NCBI GenBank assembly: GCA_958450365.1
Contig: CAUEEP010000758.1
Span: 1,572,565 to 1,636,564, forward strand
DNA: 64,000 nucleotides
From: Mesorhabditis belari
Taxonomy: Eukaryota; Nematoda; Chromadorea; Rhabditida; Rhabditidae
Direction of reading: 5' to 3'
In this document: one piece after another, positions 23,419 through 35,500 of the stretch
How positions within the stretch are numbered: the first letter of the stretch is position 1
Layout of the letters: each line of letters begins with the position of its first letter
Program-made: the position numbers and the translations under genes
Notes under the pieces: generated by a model
Database searches by the model: none
Told to the model about the DNA's origin: nothing
What the model saw: only the letters and a program-made list of their open reading frames with translations

Positions 23419-26400
23419 TCACCTCGTCGGTCGCATTGTGACCGGTGCTGGTAGAGCGGCCAAAAACTGTTGAAACTCGAACTCGGTGGTGATCGTGCAA
23501 CTGTTGAAATTGAGCGGTGTTCGAAAATATGGACATCCCTGGAAAGGAGAGTATTTTCAAAGTTTTTATTTTTTCCTTACAATTGACGGGCAATAGTATC
23601 CATCTCTTGAGAAAACCGCCTCGGAGACGTCGAATTTTGGGCCCATCATTAAACGATTCCAGACATATTGCGCAGCATAAGTGTGGCCTTTTCTGAAAAG
23701 AATATCTTGTGAACTAAAGATTCAGTGCGGCAGGAAGGTTTTGTTTGCAATGAATTCAGAGTACGCCACGAAAATTAGGATAGAACGAGCACGAATCTGA
23801 AAGATTGGGTGATTGGGTGACTAGATCTGTTTGAAAAGTGAAGATTAGTCGATTTAATCAGGAAAGTACAAGGATATAGTACTAAAAAAGAAAAAGAAAA
23901 GAAAAGTACAAGGATACAGTACTAAAAAGCCAAACGACCAAATTGGCTCTTGATTTCTAACCGATTCAATAGCGGCAACCCTTCGACGATCAACGATTTC
24001 GGATCCCTTGAATGGATATTCAGTTGAGTCATCGCCAATACGCCGAAAGTCGGATATTTTAGGTTGTTTATCTCATCCTAGATTTGTTTTAATCGATTAA
24101 ATTCCTCACTTCAGTACCTGGACAGTGTGAAAGAGATCGTGCCACTCTTTCACCAAACTTACGTACTCGCTTTTGGTGATCGTGTTCAGGCATTTGCAAG
24201 CGTCTCTGGAACAAATAGCCATAGAATTCTATGGCTTATTTAAGTTTTTACAATGTTTTAGAGTCAAATTTATAAGTTTTTATATGCCTTTTATAAGTTT
24301 AAATTAAATTTACCCCTTAAGAATATTGACGTTCTGCGAGTAGGAGGAGGCGATGTGAATTGGGCCGACGATCACCACAAGACAGCGCGGGATTCCTTTT
24401 CTGGAATTATTAAGTTGCTAATTCAAACAGATTCAAAATTTTGGTTCTTCTCGGAAATCAGAAAGATAGGATTCAGATCTTTTCATTGTGAAAAGCTTTC
24501 ATATCCAAAACCCAAAGCCAACTCGATTCTGTTCGATAATATTGGGACTTTTCTTGGGACAATCTGTTAAAATAAACCCCGCCAATAGGTTTTACGACCC
24601 TGAAAACCTCGGGCACAAATTTTTAACATTAAATCTCATTTGGAAATCAGAACAGAAGAAAAATCACTGTGTGTCCTTTGTGCGGCCGCGTACCGCTCGC
24701 GACCTGGCATACCCGCCCGGTATAAAATGCTTTCCTTTCGCCCGATCAGCGATTAGATCAGCGATTAGCGATCAAGAATTTCCCGGCCCATCAAAAGCTT
24801 CTCGTTTGTTTCCAAACCGTTCTTTTTTCACTCCCATTTTCCAGCTCCTCCTTGTTTCTAATTGCTTTTGTTCTGTAAATGTTTGCAGGGTCGTAAAACC
24901 TATTGGTAGGGTTTATTTTAACACCTTGTCCCAAGAAAAAGAATCAAATTGACTTTAGGTTTTGGATATAATACCTTTTCACAATGAAAAGACCCGAATT
25001 TCCGAGAAGAACCAAAAGTTTTATTGACCTTAAAATCCCCAGAGTATGTCGCATGGCTGACATCGACGGTTGATGGCAGGAACACATCTGAAAGGAGAAC
25101 TTTTGCAGTAGTTGCAACTATTGCAACTACTGCAGTGCAATAGTTGTTTCAAGGCAAATTTTCTGGGTCTGGCTTGGCAAAAAGATGTCTAGCTGAGGCT
25201 AGATTCCGATATTGCTACAAATTTACCCTATAAAAGATCGCTGGCTTCGGAAGCCTTGGACTAGGCTTGGATCTGAATCACAGATCCAAGTCGATTGAAA
25301 TACTCCTGTTCGAAGGCTATTTAACAACTCTAATCGAACCATTGATTCAATCGATATTTTGTGTTTAGATCTAAAGATTTAAAAGAACTTTAGAATAACC
25401 TCTTCGGTGCCAATTTGTATGATCAACAAAACCCAGCGCTTCGAGAGAACTGATAGAGGCATTTGTCCGCGAAGACGTCCCACCACCTCGTGAGCCTGGT
25501 TTTTAGCCATCATTTAATCTTTAGAATATAAAATTCATACAGTTCTAAATTCTAAAATCCTAAATGCTTTTTTCAATTGTTTCAAATAGTTTTATTAATT
25601 ATTAATTATGCTTTTGAAAGCTAATAATTTTCGTAGCGGTTAATTAGCATCGATCTAGCAAAGTAACTGAATTTTTTATGAAAAAGGGAAAAACTTGGAC
25701 TCAAGCCGGACTTGAACTTGTCACCTATCGGCTGTTCGCCTCAGAGAAAAACACGTAAGCCACTGGGCCAGCCGTGCCTTTGGAGCGTGTTTTTGAAAGC
25801 TATGAATGATACCTGTTGTGGAAGATCTTCAGTCATCGCTCCACTCTCAGCCACGTTGAACTGAAAACTCGCTTTTTATAGTTACCGTAAATACTGTAAT
25901 AGTACCCCCTCGTACAGTCGCGTAGTCGCAAAAGTTTTTTAGTATTTCATTTTTTTTCAAAGCGCCCGTACTTTCAAAAAATGCGTCTTTGGTATCAAAA
26001 AATAGCTCTGAATTTCAGCCATTTTTTGATACCTAAGCGCGCATTGTAGCATAAACCAGTGTCGAGAAAAACGCGTCCAAAGCTAGACTACGCAACACTT
26101 CGCACCGTCATTATGGGGGTGGGGTACTATTGTAGTATTTACGGTAATAAAAAGTTATTCAGTTTAAGAATACGGTAATTAAAGGATATTTTATAAGCTA
26201 GTTCAATTTTTAGATATTCCTGATATTCTGGTAGTGTATCCTTTCCGCCCATTCCGTGCGAGACACCCTGGAGATGGCCGTTGAATTGGAGGAGAATATC
26301 TAAATGTTTATAGTAGAATAATTAGTTATCATAGCTAAAAATATAAAATTTAGTTATCTAGAAAAATACCCTTATAAAAGTAAGAATAAAATCGCACTTG

Positions 26401-26937
26401 GTATCGTCAATAATCCATCGATACTCGCGTCTCCACCAATCGCGAACGAAGCGCCCCGGAATTCGATTTGCGGAGGATCCCAGAGACCGCGACCAGCCTG
26501 GAAATATCAAAATTCAAACTGGAAATCAAAATTCTTCTAGATTTTTAATCAAAAAATGTTTTTCAAAAGAAACTCACTGCAATGGATCCACCCATCGCCG
26601 CAATGATCTCAATGTCCTCGGGCGAAAGGGTGGCTATTGTGTCACCGGTATGCAAATCGGGCTAAAGAATTTTTAGAATCTAAGACGAAAATCACTGACT
26701 TTAATCTTCGGACACGAGAATTTGGATTGATTCGTGAAGAGACTTCCGCCAGCGCCTTGGAAAACATTCGTGTATAGACCCTCGTCGAAATCCGGGATTC
26801 TAGAAGAGAGAAAATTCGAGAACAATCATTTTCAGCAACAAAAATGATCTTCTGATCTCATTTTTGATACAATAGCCTCAATCACTTTAAATACCCATTT
26901 TACTACGTAGGATAGTATCTACTATATAAAAGAGCAG

Positions 26938-26969
<32 letters not shown>

Positions 26970-28154
26970 GGTACGGGCACTTTCTCAGCCATATTTTGAC
27001 CAATAAAGCTAAAACTTCTTTAGAAAACTTTAGAATTTATTGCAATTGTGGCATTTAAAATAAATCCCTGAATCCTTGACTTAAAACTCACCTTGATCTT
27101 GATCTATAGTATTTGAACTTCTTAAAGTAACCCTTTGTTGAGAATTACACCTCCCTTGGTCAGAACGATCAAGGGAGGTGTAATTCTATTGTAATTGTAA
27201 ATATTAGATTGGCAACTTAAAAGTCGGTACACTTTTTCATATTTTCCAGAAATCGAATTCGATTTCTCTAAATATATATTATCTAATTTAAGAAATGCTT
27301 AAGCAAATTTGGGGAACTTTTGAAATGAATTTGAGTAGAAATTCAAGTTTTTCTGAAAATTCTTTAAACAGACATATAACTAAAGGAATTAGACAAATCG
27401 AGCTGAGAATTTGACTTGACTGTATGCCTAACTTTTCATGCTCTATCTTTTTTCTATTGACATCAAAATAGGTTTATGTGAAAGAAAGTGCTCAAATCGC
27501 TTGATCGAGTGTTCATCATTTTTGGTTCCTCAACTTCTTTCCCCCAAGAAATCTGCAAAACTGAAGCTTTTCTAAAAGTGTCAAAAGCCTTTTTTAGAGA
27601 ATAAATGCGTCTTTTTATTGGCAAAAACTGTAGATTGGTGCATTAGTTATTTCTAAAAATTGCAATGAATAAGTGTACCGACTTTCAAGTTGACAATCTT
27701 GCTCTAACTATCTAACTTTTCATGCTCTATCTTTTTTGGTACACTTATTAGTGTACCAACTTTCAAGTTTCCAATCTAATACTTAAACTTTAAATAATCA
27801 TATGGAAACAGAAAGAATATCAAAATTCCGATGGGGGGACACTAGAAAATGATTTCATTTTGTTTAAAACAATAGAAAAATTGTTTTTGTTTTGTTTATT
27901 GAAAGTCTTGAGATGATGATGATTCTTTTATCATTGTTTACCCATCATAATCACTATCCTTGTGCGTTGTCGTTTCTTCATCAGCTTCTTCATAAAGAGT
28001 GTATTTCGATTTCTCGTCAAGGATCACCGGTTCGACGGGTTTTTTCTTAAAAAAAGAAATCGATTACTAAATCCAAAAAATCGATTTATACCAAAATTCC
28101 AGTTGAATATTGTAAAAAAATCAATAAAAATGTAAAGATAAATCCTTTTTTCAT
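23419..28154 (-). CDS. Phospholipase-B1-like GDSL protein with lost catalytic residues (probable pseudoenzyme)
   Basis: Exon 1 (28154-28092) is a signal peptide of about 20 residues; exon 2 (about 28050-27949) is acidic; a 1.1 kb intron follows, then exons at about 26810-26700, 26660-26580, 26500-26400, 26300-26215, 25860-25810, 25510-25405, 25095-25032, 24396-24305, 24207-24118, 24078-23967, 23720-23586 and 23545-23419, all phase-compatible, ending TGA 23419-23421. Order and spacing follow animal phospholipase B1: I-I-A-A-M-G-G-S-I-A-A-G in place of A-L-G-D-S-L-T-A-G, W-V-L-L-I-I-Q-I-G-T-E-E-M-C in place of L-F-I-G-G-N-D-L-C, and S-Q-D-I-L-F-R-K-G-H in place of the D-x-x-H block, then Y-C-P. 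The Ser (about residue 115) is kept, but the Asn of GGND and the His of DxxH are absent. A secreted or lumenal lipase fold without normal catalysis is inferred. Introns carry several transposons. Confidence 0.85.
24434..25023. mobile_element. Inverted-repeat element filling an intron of the PLB1-like gene
   Basis: Arms at about 24434-24605 and 24885-25023 are inverted relatives (TTTTGGTTCTTCTCGGAAAT; TTGGGACAA; TAAAATAAACCC; AATAGGTTTTACGACCCTG). The middle is more GC-rich. One arm ends within about ten bases of the 5' splice site, so the intron consists almost wholly of this element. No transposase frame is seen. Confidence 0.8.
25697..25776 (-). tRNA. tRNA-like sequence with long variable region (intronic)
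   Basis: On the minus strand GGCTGGCCCAGTGGCTTACG looks like a D arm and AAGTTCAAGTCCGG like a T arm, separated by about 40 bases with an anticodon-arm-like hairpin and a long variable region. Pairing is imperfect and no anticodon can be fixed. Probably a tRNA-derived repeat or pseudogene. Confidence 0.35.
25882..26147. mobile_element. MITE family A, copy 2 (intronic)
   Basis: Bounded by TTACCGTAAATACTGTAATA and its inverse; carries the CTCGTACAGTCGCGTAGTCG head at its left, i.e. opposite orientation to copy 1. In an intron of the PLB1-like gene. Confidence 0.9.
26938..26969. repeat. (GTCT)n microsatellite
   Basis: Seven to eight uninterrupted CTGT units within the long second intron of the PLB1-like gene. 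Confidence 0.9.
27141..27186. repeat. Perfect hairpin
   Basis: AGAATTACACCTCCCTT pairs with AAGGGAGGTGTAATTCT around a loop of about 12 bases. It sits just outside the inverted-repeat element at 27198. Confidence 0.8.
27198..27783. mobile_element. Inverted-repeat element, about 585 bp (intronic)
   Basis: Ends are ATTAGATTGGCAACTTAAAA with GTCGGTACAC, mirrored by GTGTACCAACTTTCAAGTTT and CCAATCTAAT at the right. A second, internal inverse copy of the same end (GTGTACCGACTTTCAAGTTG) lies at about 27675. The interior has no long frame. Non-autonomous DNA element inferred. Confidence 0.7.
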
Positions 28155-28612
28155 AGTTGAATATCAAAAAAAATCGATTCAATCAAACAAAAGCCTTTCA
28201 GTTTTCGGTGGGATTAAAAATTTGCATATTGAAATCGATGATAGAACTCTTTAGAACTTTAGAAAGCACTTTAGTATTCAATTCTTTTGAAATTTAACAT
28301 TTTATTTGACAAGTTTGGCTACCCGAATGTTTCAAAATTTCAAGAAAAAGAAAAGATTTAAAAAAAACATTCACTCATCAGTTTTTCGAAATAAAAACAA
28401 GATTTGAGACTAAGATCTCTTAAAAAAGGCCTAAAATTTAAAGAAAAATCGATTTTTTATAATCCTATTAGAGGTGACAAATGAAAAATGAAAAGAAAAA
28501 TGCAAAAAACGACTTGCAAACTTTTTTCAAGCGATTTTTTCACTTCAAACTCCGTCTACTCTAATTTTTAGGGCTAAAGAAAGGAAATATTTGTGGTTTA
28601 TTGTAAATCAAC

Positions 28613-29244
28613 TTACGGTAAATACTGTAATAGTACCCCCTCGTACAGTCGCGTAGTCGCAAAAGTTTTTTAGTATTTCATTTTTTTCAAAGCGCTCGTA
28701 CTTTCAAAAAATGCATCTTTGGTATCAAAAAATAGCTGAAATTCAGGGCTATTTTTTGATATCTGAGCGCTAATAGCTAATCCAAGCCTACAATTCCAGA
28801 GTTGAGCGAGTACAGCGGTGCATTCACGAAGCATCGCGTCGACGGGCGAGCGTTGTCGCAAATGGATCGCACGGCGTTCACCCAGTTGGGCGTCACGCGG
28901 ATCGCTCACCGCCAACGCATCGAGCACTCGATTCGACAATTCGTGCAACAACACGACGAATAAACACATTGTAATTACCGTAAATACTGTAATAGTACCC
29001 CACGCCCCTCGTACAGTCGCGTAGTCGCAAAAGTTTTTTAGTATTTCATTTTTTTCAAAGCGCCCGTACTTTCAAAAAATGCGTCTTTGGTATCAAAAAA
29101 TAGCTCTGAATCTCAGCTATTTTTTGATACCTAAGCGCGCATTGTAGCATAAACCAGCGTCGAGAAAAACGCGTCCAAAGCTCGACTACGCAACACTCCG
29201 CACCGTCATTATGGGGGTGGGGTACTATTACAGTATTTACGGTA
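28613..29244. mobile_element. Composite MITE family A, copy 3, with captured fragment
   Basis: A half MITE (28613-28770, ending where TTTTTTGATATC passes the hairpin tip) is followed by a 197-base GC-rich non-MITE segment (28777-28973) and then a complete MITE (28975-29244). The captured segment recurs at 61024-61235, again beside a MITE. It lies between the PLB1-like and FAXC-like genes. Confidence 0.85.
28777..28973. other. Captured GC-rich gene-like fragment, copy 1
   Basis: Much richer in G+C than its surroundings (CGTCGACGGGCGAGCGTTGTCG-type composition) and open on the minus strand (E-L-S-N-R-V-L-D-A-L, then S-P-V-D-A). The plus strand is also open. It matches 61024-61235 with only a few changes. 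The frame has the look of an amphipathic helical coding exon taken from elsewhere, but I do not recognise the source. Confidence 0.6.
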
Positions 29245-29539
29245 GATTACGGTAGCCAGGTCGCTCTTTAAAGCTCAAAGTGATCGTCCGAAAAAAGTTT
29301 GCAAGTAGTTGAACCAATGAATCGTTTGACTTACAACGAGTCAAACGGAAAAATGTTTGGAAAGGTTTGAAAATGGAAAAAAGCTCAAATTTCAGACTAA
29401 AAAAAACATTAAAGTTCAAAATGAATTACTGTACTTTCATTGTTTTTAAACTATTTTATTCGACTTTTCTTCTAGACTTTTCCCCTTTCCCAAACCCTCT
29501 AAACATTTCATTTCATTTAATTTCATTTCATTGAGAGGC

Positions 29540-32500
29540 TTAATGGCCTCTCGGGGAATGCATAATCGATCCGGCTGTTGATCCAGCTCTTGAACTTGTC
29601 GCACTTCCCCCATTTCCTCGCTTCTTCCAAACGGTTGTTGTCGAGAAATTCTTTGTGCATTCCTCCCAATCAGGCCAGAATCTATAAAGAAATTAAATGA
29701 AAGCAAAGAAATAAAATCAAAATTTTTAAAAAAATCAAAGAAATATCAACTGGATCTTTTGCGCAACTTGCCATAACTTTTTTCTAAGTGGGTTGAGATT
29801 TTTGATGTCATTTTGTCAAGAATACTACTTAAAGTTAGTTAGTTACAGAATTTTAAAAAATCAGCGAAGCTTTAAATCACAAAACCCCAAAAGATTCAGT
29901 AGAATTAAACAATTGTCATTAGAAAGAATTGTCAAAATGAAGTCAGAAGTGGCTACTTTGCGTCAAATTTTTTTGCGCAACTGGATCTTTTGCGCAACTT
30001 GCCATAACTTTTTTCTAAGTCGGCTAATCTTTATAATTTTAATGTCATGTTGTTGCACCTGTTGAGATCTACAAAATGACATTAAAATCATAAAGATTGG
30101 CCTACTTAGAAGAAAGTTTTTATCCAATTAATCCAAAGAAATCCAATTAATGCTATTTTCCAAGATATTCAAGCTATTGTCAATTAACTGAGTATCTTTA
30201 GATGCTTAAATTGTGGTACTATTGGCCAATTGTCAAAGTTATTGAAACTTGTTGGATCGTTTGCGCAATTTGCCAAAACTTTTTCTAATTCGGCCAATCT
30301 TTATGATTTTAATGTCATTTTGTTGCAATTTTGAGATCTACAAAATGACATTAAAATCATAAAGATTGGCCTAATTAGAAGAAAGTTATGGCGAGTTGCG
30401 CAAACGATCCAAAAAGTTTCAATAGCTTTGACAATTGGCCAATAGTATCACAATTTAAGCATCTAAAGATACTCAGTTAATTGATAATAGCCTGAATATC
30501 TTGAATATCTTGAAAAAGCAGTATTAATTTGATTCGTCTATTTAGAAGAAAGTTATGGCGAATTGCGGAAAAAATTTGGTGCAAAGGTCACTTTGTTGAG
30601 TGTTTTTAATGAAGTTTAATTTAAAATTTTAAACTTAAGCCAACCTTGCTTTGATTCGATTCACATAGTCGATCAAATTGTGAGCGTTTTCTTGAATGTA
30701 TTTCGTGTGCTCGTTTGGATAGGGAGCGTAGACGATTTGCGACAAGAAACCGAACAAACATGCGTCAATCTGTATGGGATCGTCAATCGTCAATCTTATT
30801 TTTTTGTTCAAAAAAAGTTTCATTAAATAGAGCTACTTGTAGAGAGCATTGTTTAATAAAAATATGTTTATAGATTTTTAAAATTAAACTCATCAAATTC
30901 TACCCTTGTCGGCTTGAATCCGGTGAAGAAATGCTTGTTTCCGAGATAGGTCGAGATCGCTTTCAAGTCATCGCATCCGATTATGATCTGGAAAGTTGGT
31001 GATGATTTGAAATTCTTGGTCAAGATAAAGATCCAACAAAATGACTCTTTTAGCCTCTGCTATGGATGAGCTAACAAGAAACAGATTGAGTCTTGAAGGA
31101 TTGTTGAAGATTGTCAAGAAGTCAGGTCTTCAAATGGAAAATGTATTCTACCCTTGACGGCTTGAATCTTGAAAATGTTGAACAAAAATCCCCTCCAGCA
31201 TCACTTTAGACGGCTTTTTTAAGTATTATAAGGTCAAATGGATGTGCAAAGATGCTTTTGGAAGCTCAGAAAATGTTTTCCAAAAGTTCCACAAAAAAGC
31301 AAAAGATTTTGGCTGGGAGAGGAATTGAATCCGCGAGGAAAGTATAGTTTGGTAGACTAGCGCTCTAACCTCTAGGCTACCGCGGTTCCTCATACCCTCC
31401 CGCTTGTCGCCTCCTTATAGGCGAGGTGGCGGAAACTTTGCACGCGTTCCCTAGTAAGTAGCTGAATTCTAAAATACGCCCTAAAAAAAATTTCTCATCA
31501 GAATTTTACCGTTTCTTCTCTTGTGTGCTTTCCATAGGCGGAGGCGGCGAGGACGGCTTTGTACTGAAAAATTTGATTTTATTGATTTTATTGGGTTGGT
31601 GAATTGAAAACTGCCGGCTATTGTCATATGTGACAGTTTGAGCACTTTCTTCAAAAGAAACCCATTTTGGTGTCAATGGAAAAGTTGTAGAGGATCAAAA
31701 ATCAAGCTTATATCCAAATTCTCAGAACGATTCAAAAACTGGTTTTCAAGGAATGCGAAATTTACGAATTTTCACAACACTTGCATTTTAAGCGAAACTA
31801 CTAAGTGTATCTTTTTGGAAATTTGGCAATAAGCCTAGTTTTTGATTCTCTACAACTTTTCTATTGACACCAAAATGGATTTCTTTAGAAGAAAGTGCTC
31901 AAACTGGGACATCAGACATCTCCAGTCCTCCATTTTTGAGTCTCACACTTGTCTCACACACAAACCAAAATCCTACTACGAGAGAGGAATCCGCAAATTG
32001 CCTGTAAAATGGGCACAATGCAATCAAATACAGTGAACAGTTGAAAAAGGTGAATAAATCCCTGAAGAAGAATAGACCCTTCAAGTCAAAGATCGTTCTC
32101 CTCCACGACAACGCACGCCCTCATGTTGCAAAACTGACTCGCTCTAAAATAAATAGCCTTGTTTGGAAACTTTTGTCGCATCCCCATACAGTCCGGACCT
32201 CGCCCCTTTTGATTACTATTTATTCCGGATCATGAGTAATGAGCTTGCGGGAGAACACTTCGATCCGGAAGAAGCAGTCAAAAATTGGCTTTGAAAGTTG
32301 TTCGATTCAAAACCAAAATCCTACTACGAAAGAGGAATCCGCAAATTGCCTGTAAAATGGGCAGAAGTCGTCAATAATAATGGAAATTATTCGGAATGAA
32401 TTGATCGTTTTATGTTGAATAAATTTTAGTTCAAAGTCCCACAGTTTTCAATTCACCAACCCAATAATTGATGATAATACATCTAAAATTCACGAAAACT

Positions 32501-35500
32501 TTCATAAAATACGTTCTTTAGTCTTAGCTTTAATTCAAAAAGAAATTCAAAAAGGAACCCTGGTCGACACATCTCTCGAGGCGATCACACCGACGAGTGG
32601 ACGCAAAAAACCGAAAATATTTGGCAAAGTGGCGATAATCTGAATGAGATTTTGAAGAGAAATGAAAAAGATTTCAATTTAAGTTCTCCTTTATCGAATG
32701 TATTGCACTTTTTTACCTCTCCAATATGCTCCAATCGTAGCGGAATGTGGGAGATGTTGAAGGAGTTCTCTGGAAAAATTCCTTCAGCTTATTACTAGCT
32801 TTTTTAGCCTTTTTTAGATTACTATTGTATTCAGTTTTACACTGTTTTGCTATTGTTTATTTATAAATGGTTTAGGAGGTAAATCAGGTAATAAATTTCC
32901 GCAATTAAATTGCTGACCAGTCATTTTCTCGAAGGCCCTCGAAACGGCTTTCTGCTCGTCGGTGAGATGATCCTCGAGGCTACTCTTGTTGAGGGCTGAC
33001 GTCAGATTGCTAAATTTGATTTGTTCTTCATTTTAATTAGCTTATTGTCAGCTCATTTGGGAAATCATTTCGGTTTGGGGGAAATTGGCAGACAAGAAAC
33101 TTTTTTGAATTTCTTTCGTCAACCGTTTCATAAAAACTCCTTTTTTCTATAAACTCTTCATTATTCTCGTGAAAAGAAGTCAAATTTTTCAAAAGGGGAA
33201 AATGCAGCTCCGCGAGGATCAATTTTACCCAAAACTTTGTGGTTCGAAAGAAAAACAACAAATTTTTCTTTTCAGTAATGTTCTAATAGGGTAAATGAAT
33301 AACTATGGAGAAAATTCTATGGTTGAGTTTCAAAGTTACAATGAAGAACTCTTAACTGGACTCTTAACTCTTAACTTTTCCCCAAGCCTGTATTCCTTTT
33401 ATGGGTTGCGGCTGGGAATACAAAAAAACGATCTAGGCCAGGATTCGAACCTGCGATTAATCATGCGATCGCGTCCACCGGGGTTACCCGGCCAACCCTT
33501 TACTAATGCTTTACCAGCTACTCCTACACGTTTCCGATTGTCGTCAGAATAGAGCTTTATACTTTACTATCTCATTCTGTAACTAAAAACCGGCATAAAC
33601 TTACGAAATAGTGAACGCTGAATCATAATATTCGATTCCGTCCAATTCGACGAATGGCATTGTACCTTCTTTTGACCGGAGAAAGATTGGGGCGGGCACG
33701 ATCTGGAATTTCACTTAAAATCGAAAAAAACAACATTTAAACACAGCTAAGAGTTATTCTGAAGCCAATTTCCATTGCTCTTTCTTTTCTGGTGTACGAA
33801 ATCCTTCCTTTTTTTTTCACAGAACATCATACATGATTGCTGCGTGAAAAATGAAAGATTCGAGTGCACCAGGAAAGATTTGTTCACAACTTTGAGTACA
33901 GTACAGTACCTCGTAATGTATATCCGCCATTCTGAGCCATGTCTCAAGTTTGAGGCAATAATTTGAAACGTTTGGAGTGGCTGAAGTTCGATAGAATTGA
34001 TACAAGTAGACCACGCCTAAAAATGAAAAAAATTTCCAAATTTTATATAATTTTCCCTTTCCTATAGTGCTATTTTGTGTGTGGTTTTTGGGTTTTTCAG
34101 GAATTTTTCAAGTCAAGGCCATCACAGTTTTGAAAAAGCGGGCATTCACAAAGGAAATGATCGGGGTGGAGGTGATTTAGAGAAGAAAATCGCTCATGGA
34201 AATGTTTAGATAACAAAGGTGAATGCTTTTTTTTTAAAAATTTGATACTTTTGATAAAGTTTTCGCAATATTGGATACGCAAAATAATTTAGAATTTGCC
34301 AGGAATCTTTCTAACGAGTCACTAAGTTCATTAGGCTCAGGTTGGATGATCCAATGCCAGTCAGGAGCAGGCCCGGGGGGGGGGTCCAAAACACCAAAAA
34401 GGAGAGGGCGGGGGGGGGGGGAAATACAGCAAGGAGGGGGGGGGGGGGGGGGTGGGTTTTAATGCCAGCCAGGGGCAGGCTCAGGTTGGACATACCTGAC
34501 GGTCATATAACTGGGAATATACCGGATGCCTTGGCACATTGCTAGTTGTATTCATTGTCTTTGTTTAGTGAACGAATTCAGCTGACTATGAGTCTTTGCG
34601 CTAGAGCAAAAGATGCTCTTCAAGTTCTCCAATGCTCTAATCTAAATTTGGGCTCAAATTTCTTGGTGTTCGGGTGCTCAATTTCAATGTTCTTGGTATC
34701 ATTGGATACGTCAAATCTTTCTCTATCGATTGGTATAAAAACTATTCAAATTGAACAACCCAACACCAAGAAATTTGAGCTCAAAGTTGGATTGTCAATG
34801 GCAAAGGTGGGGTGCGCTTCAAATGTCCCACAATCTTTTGTGTGTACAAAAATGAAAACACATCTTTTCTAGTGCATTCAGCTCTTTATTCGGAGCTAAT
34901 TGTTGATGAAATAATGAATTGAGAGTGTGCGTGTACTTGTTTTCACTAATTTGAGCACAAAATCAACTTCAAGATCTTCAAGAGGTGATTCTAAACTCTA
35001 ATTCTTAAGCTCTATGATTGGATGGATCTTGTATAATAAATAGTATTTAGATAAACCTCAAAAACACCTTAGTCTTCCATTTTCTAGAATCCTTTTTTCA
35101 AAAGAATCTCTACGAAGACAAGTCAGTGTTCGAAACTTTTCTCTTCTCTTCTCCTTCTTTGTCAATAAATAGGGAACTCCTCTCTTTTCCACTCAAACAA
35201 CTCAAAAGACACTCAAGAAAATAAATAAAAGCAAAAGGATATTGAGGAGTTCAACTAATTCTTAGAAATTAGGAGAAATTAACAAAGATTATCAGGGTAT
35301 TCGATCAATTTTTCCGTTTTCTCTATTTGTGTTTGGAGTTTGAAAGGGCTTATCTGGGGAAAGGCTCATGAAAACGTCATGGAATCAGGGAATCTTGCAA
35401 AAAGCGAGCAGGAAATGTTGAGTTTTTGATTCAGAAATGTTTTAGTCTGAATAGGTTTCATTTTTCGAAAGAAACGGTGAGTCAGTGTGCTTTGTGCGCT

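Noticed and set aside
24488..24952. 154-codon plus frame in the intronic element
   Set aside because: Runs through both inverted arms and the centre of a non-coding element; no protein features.
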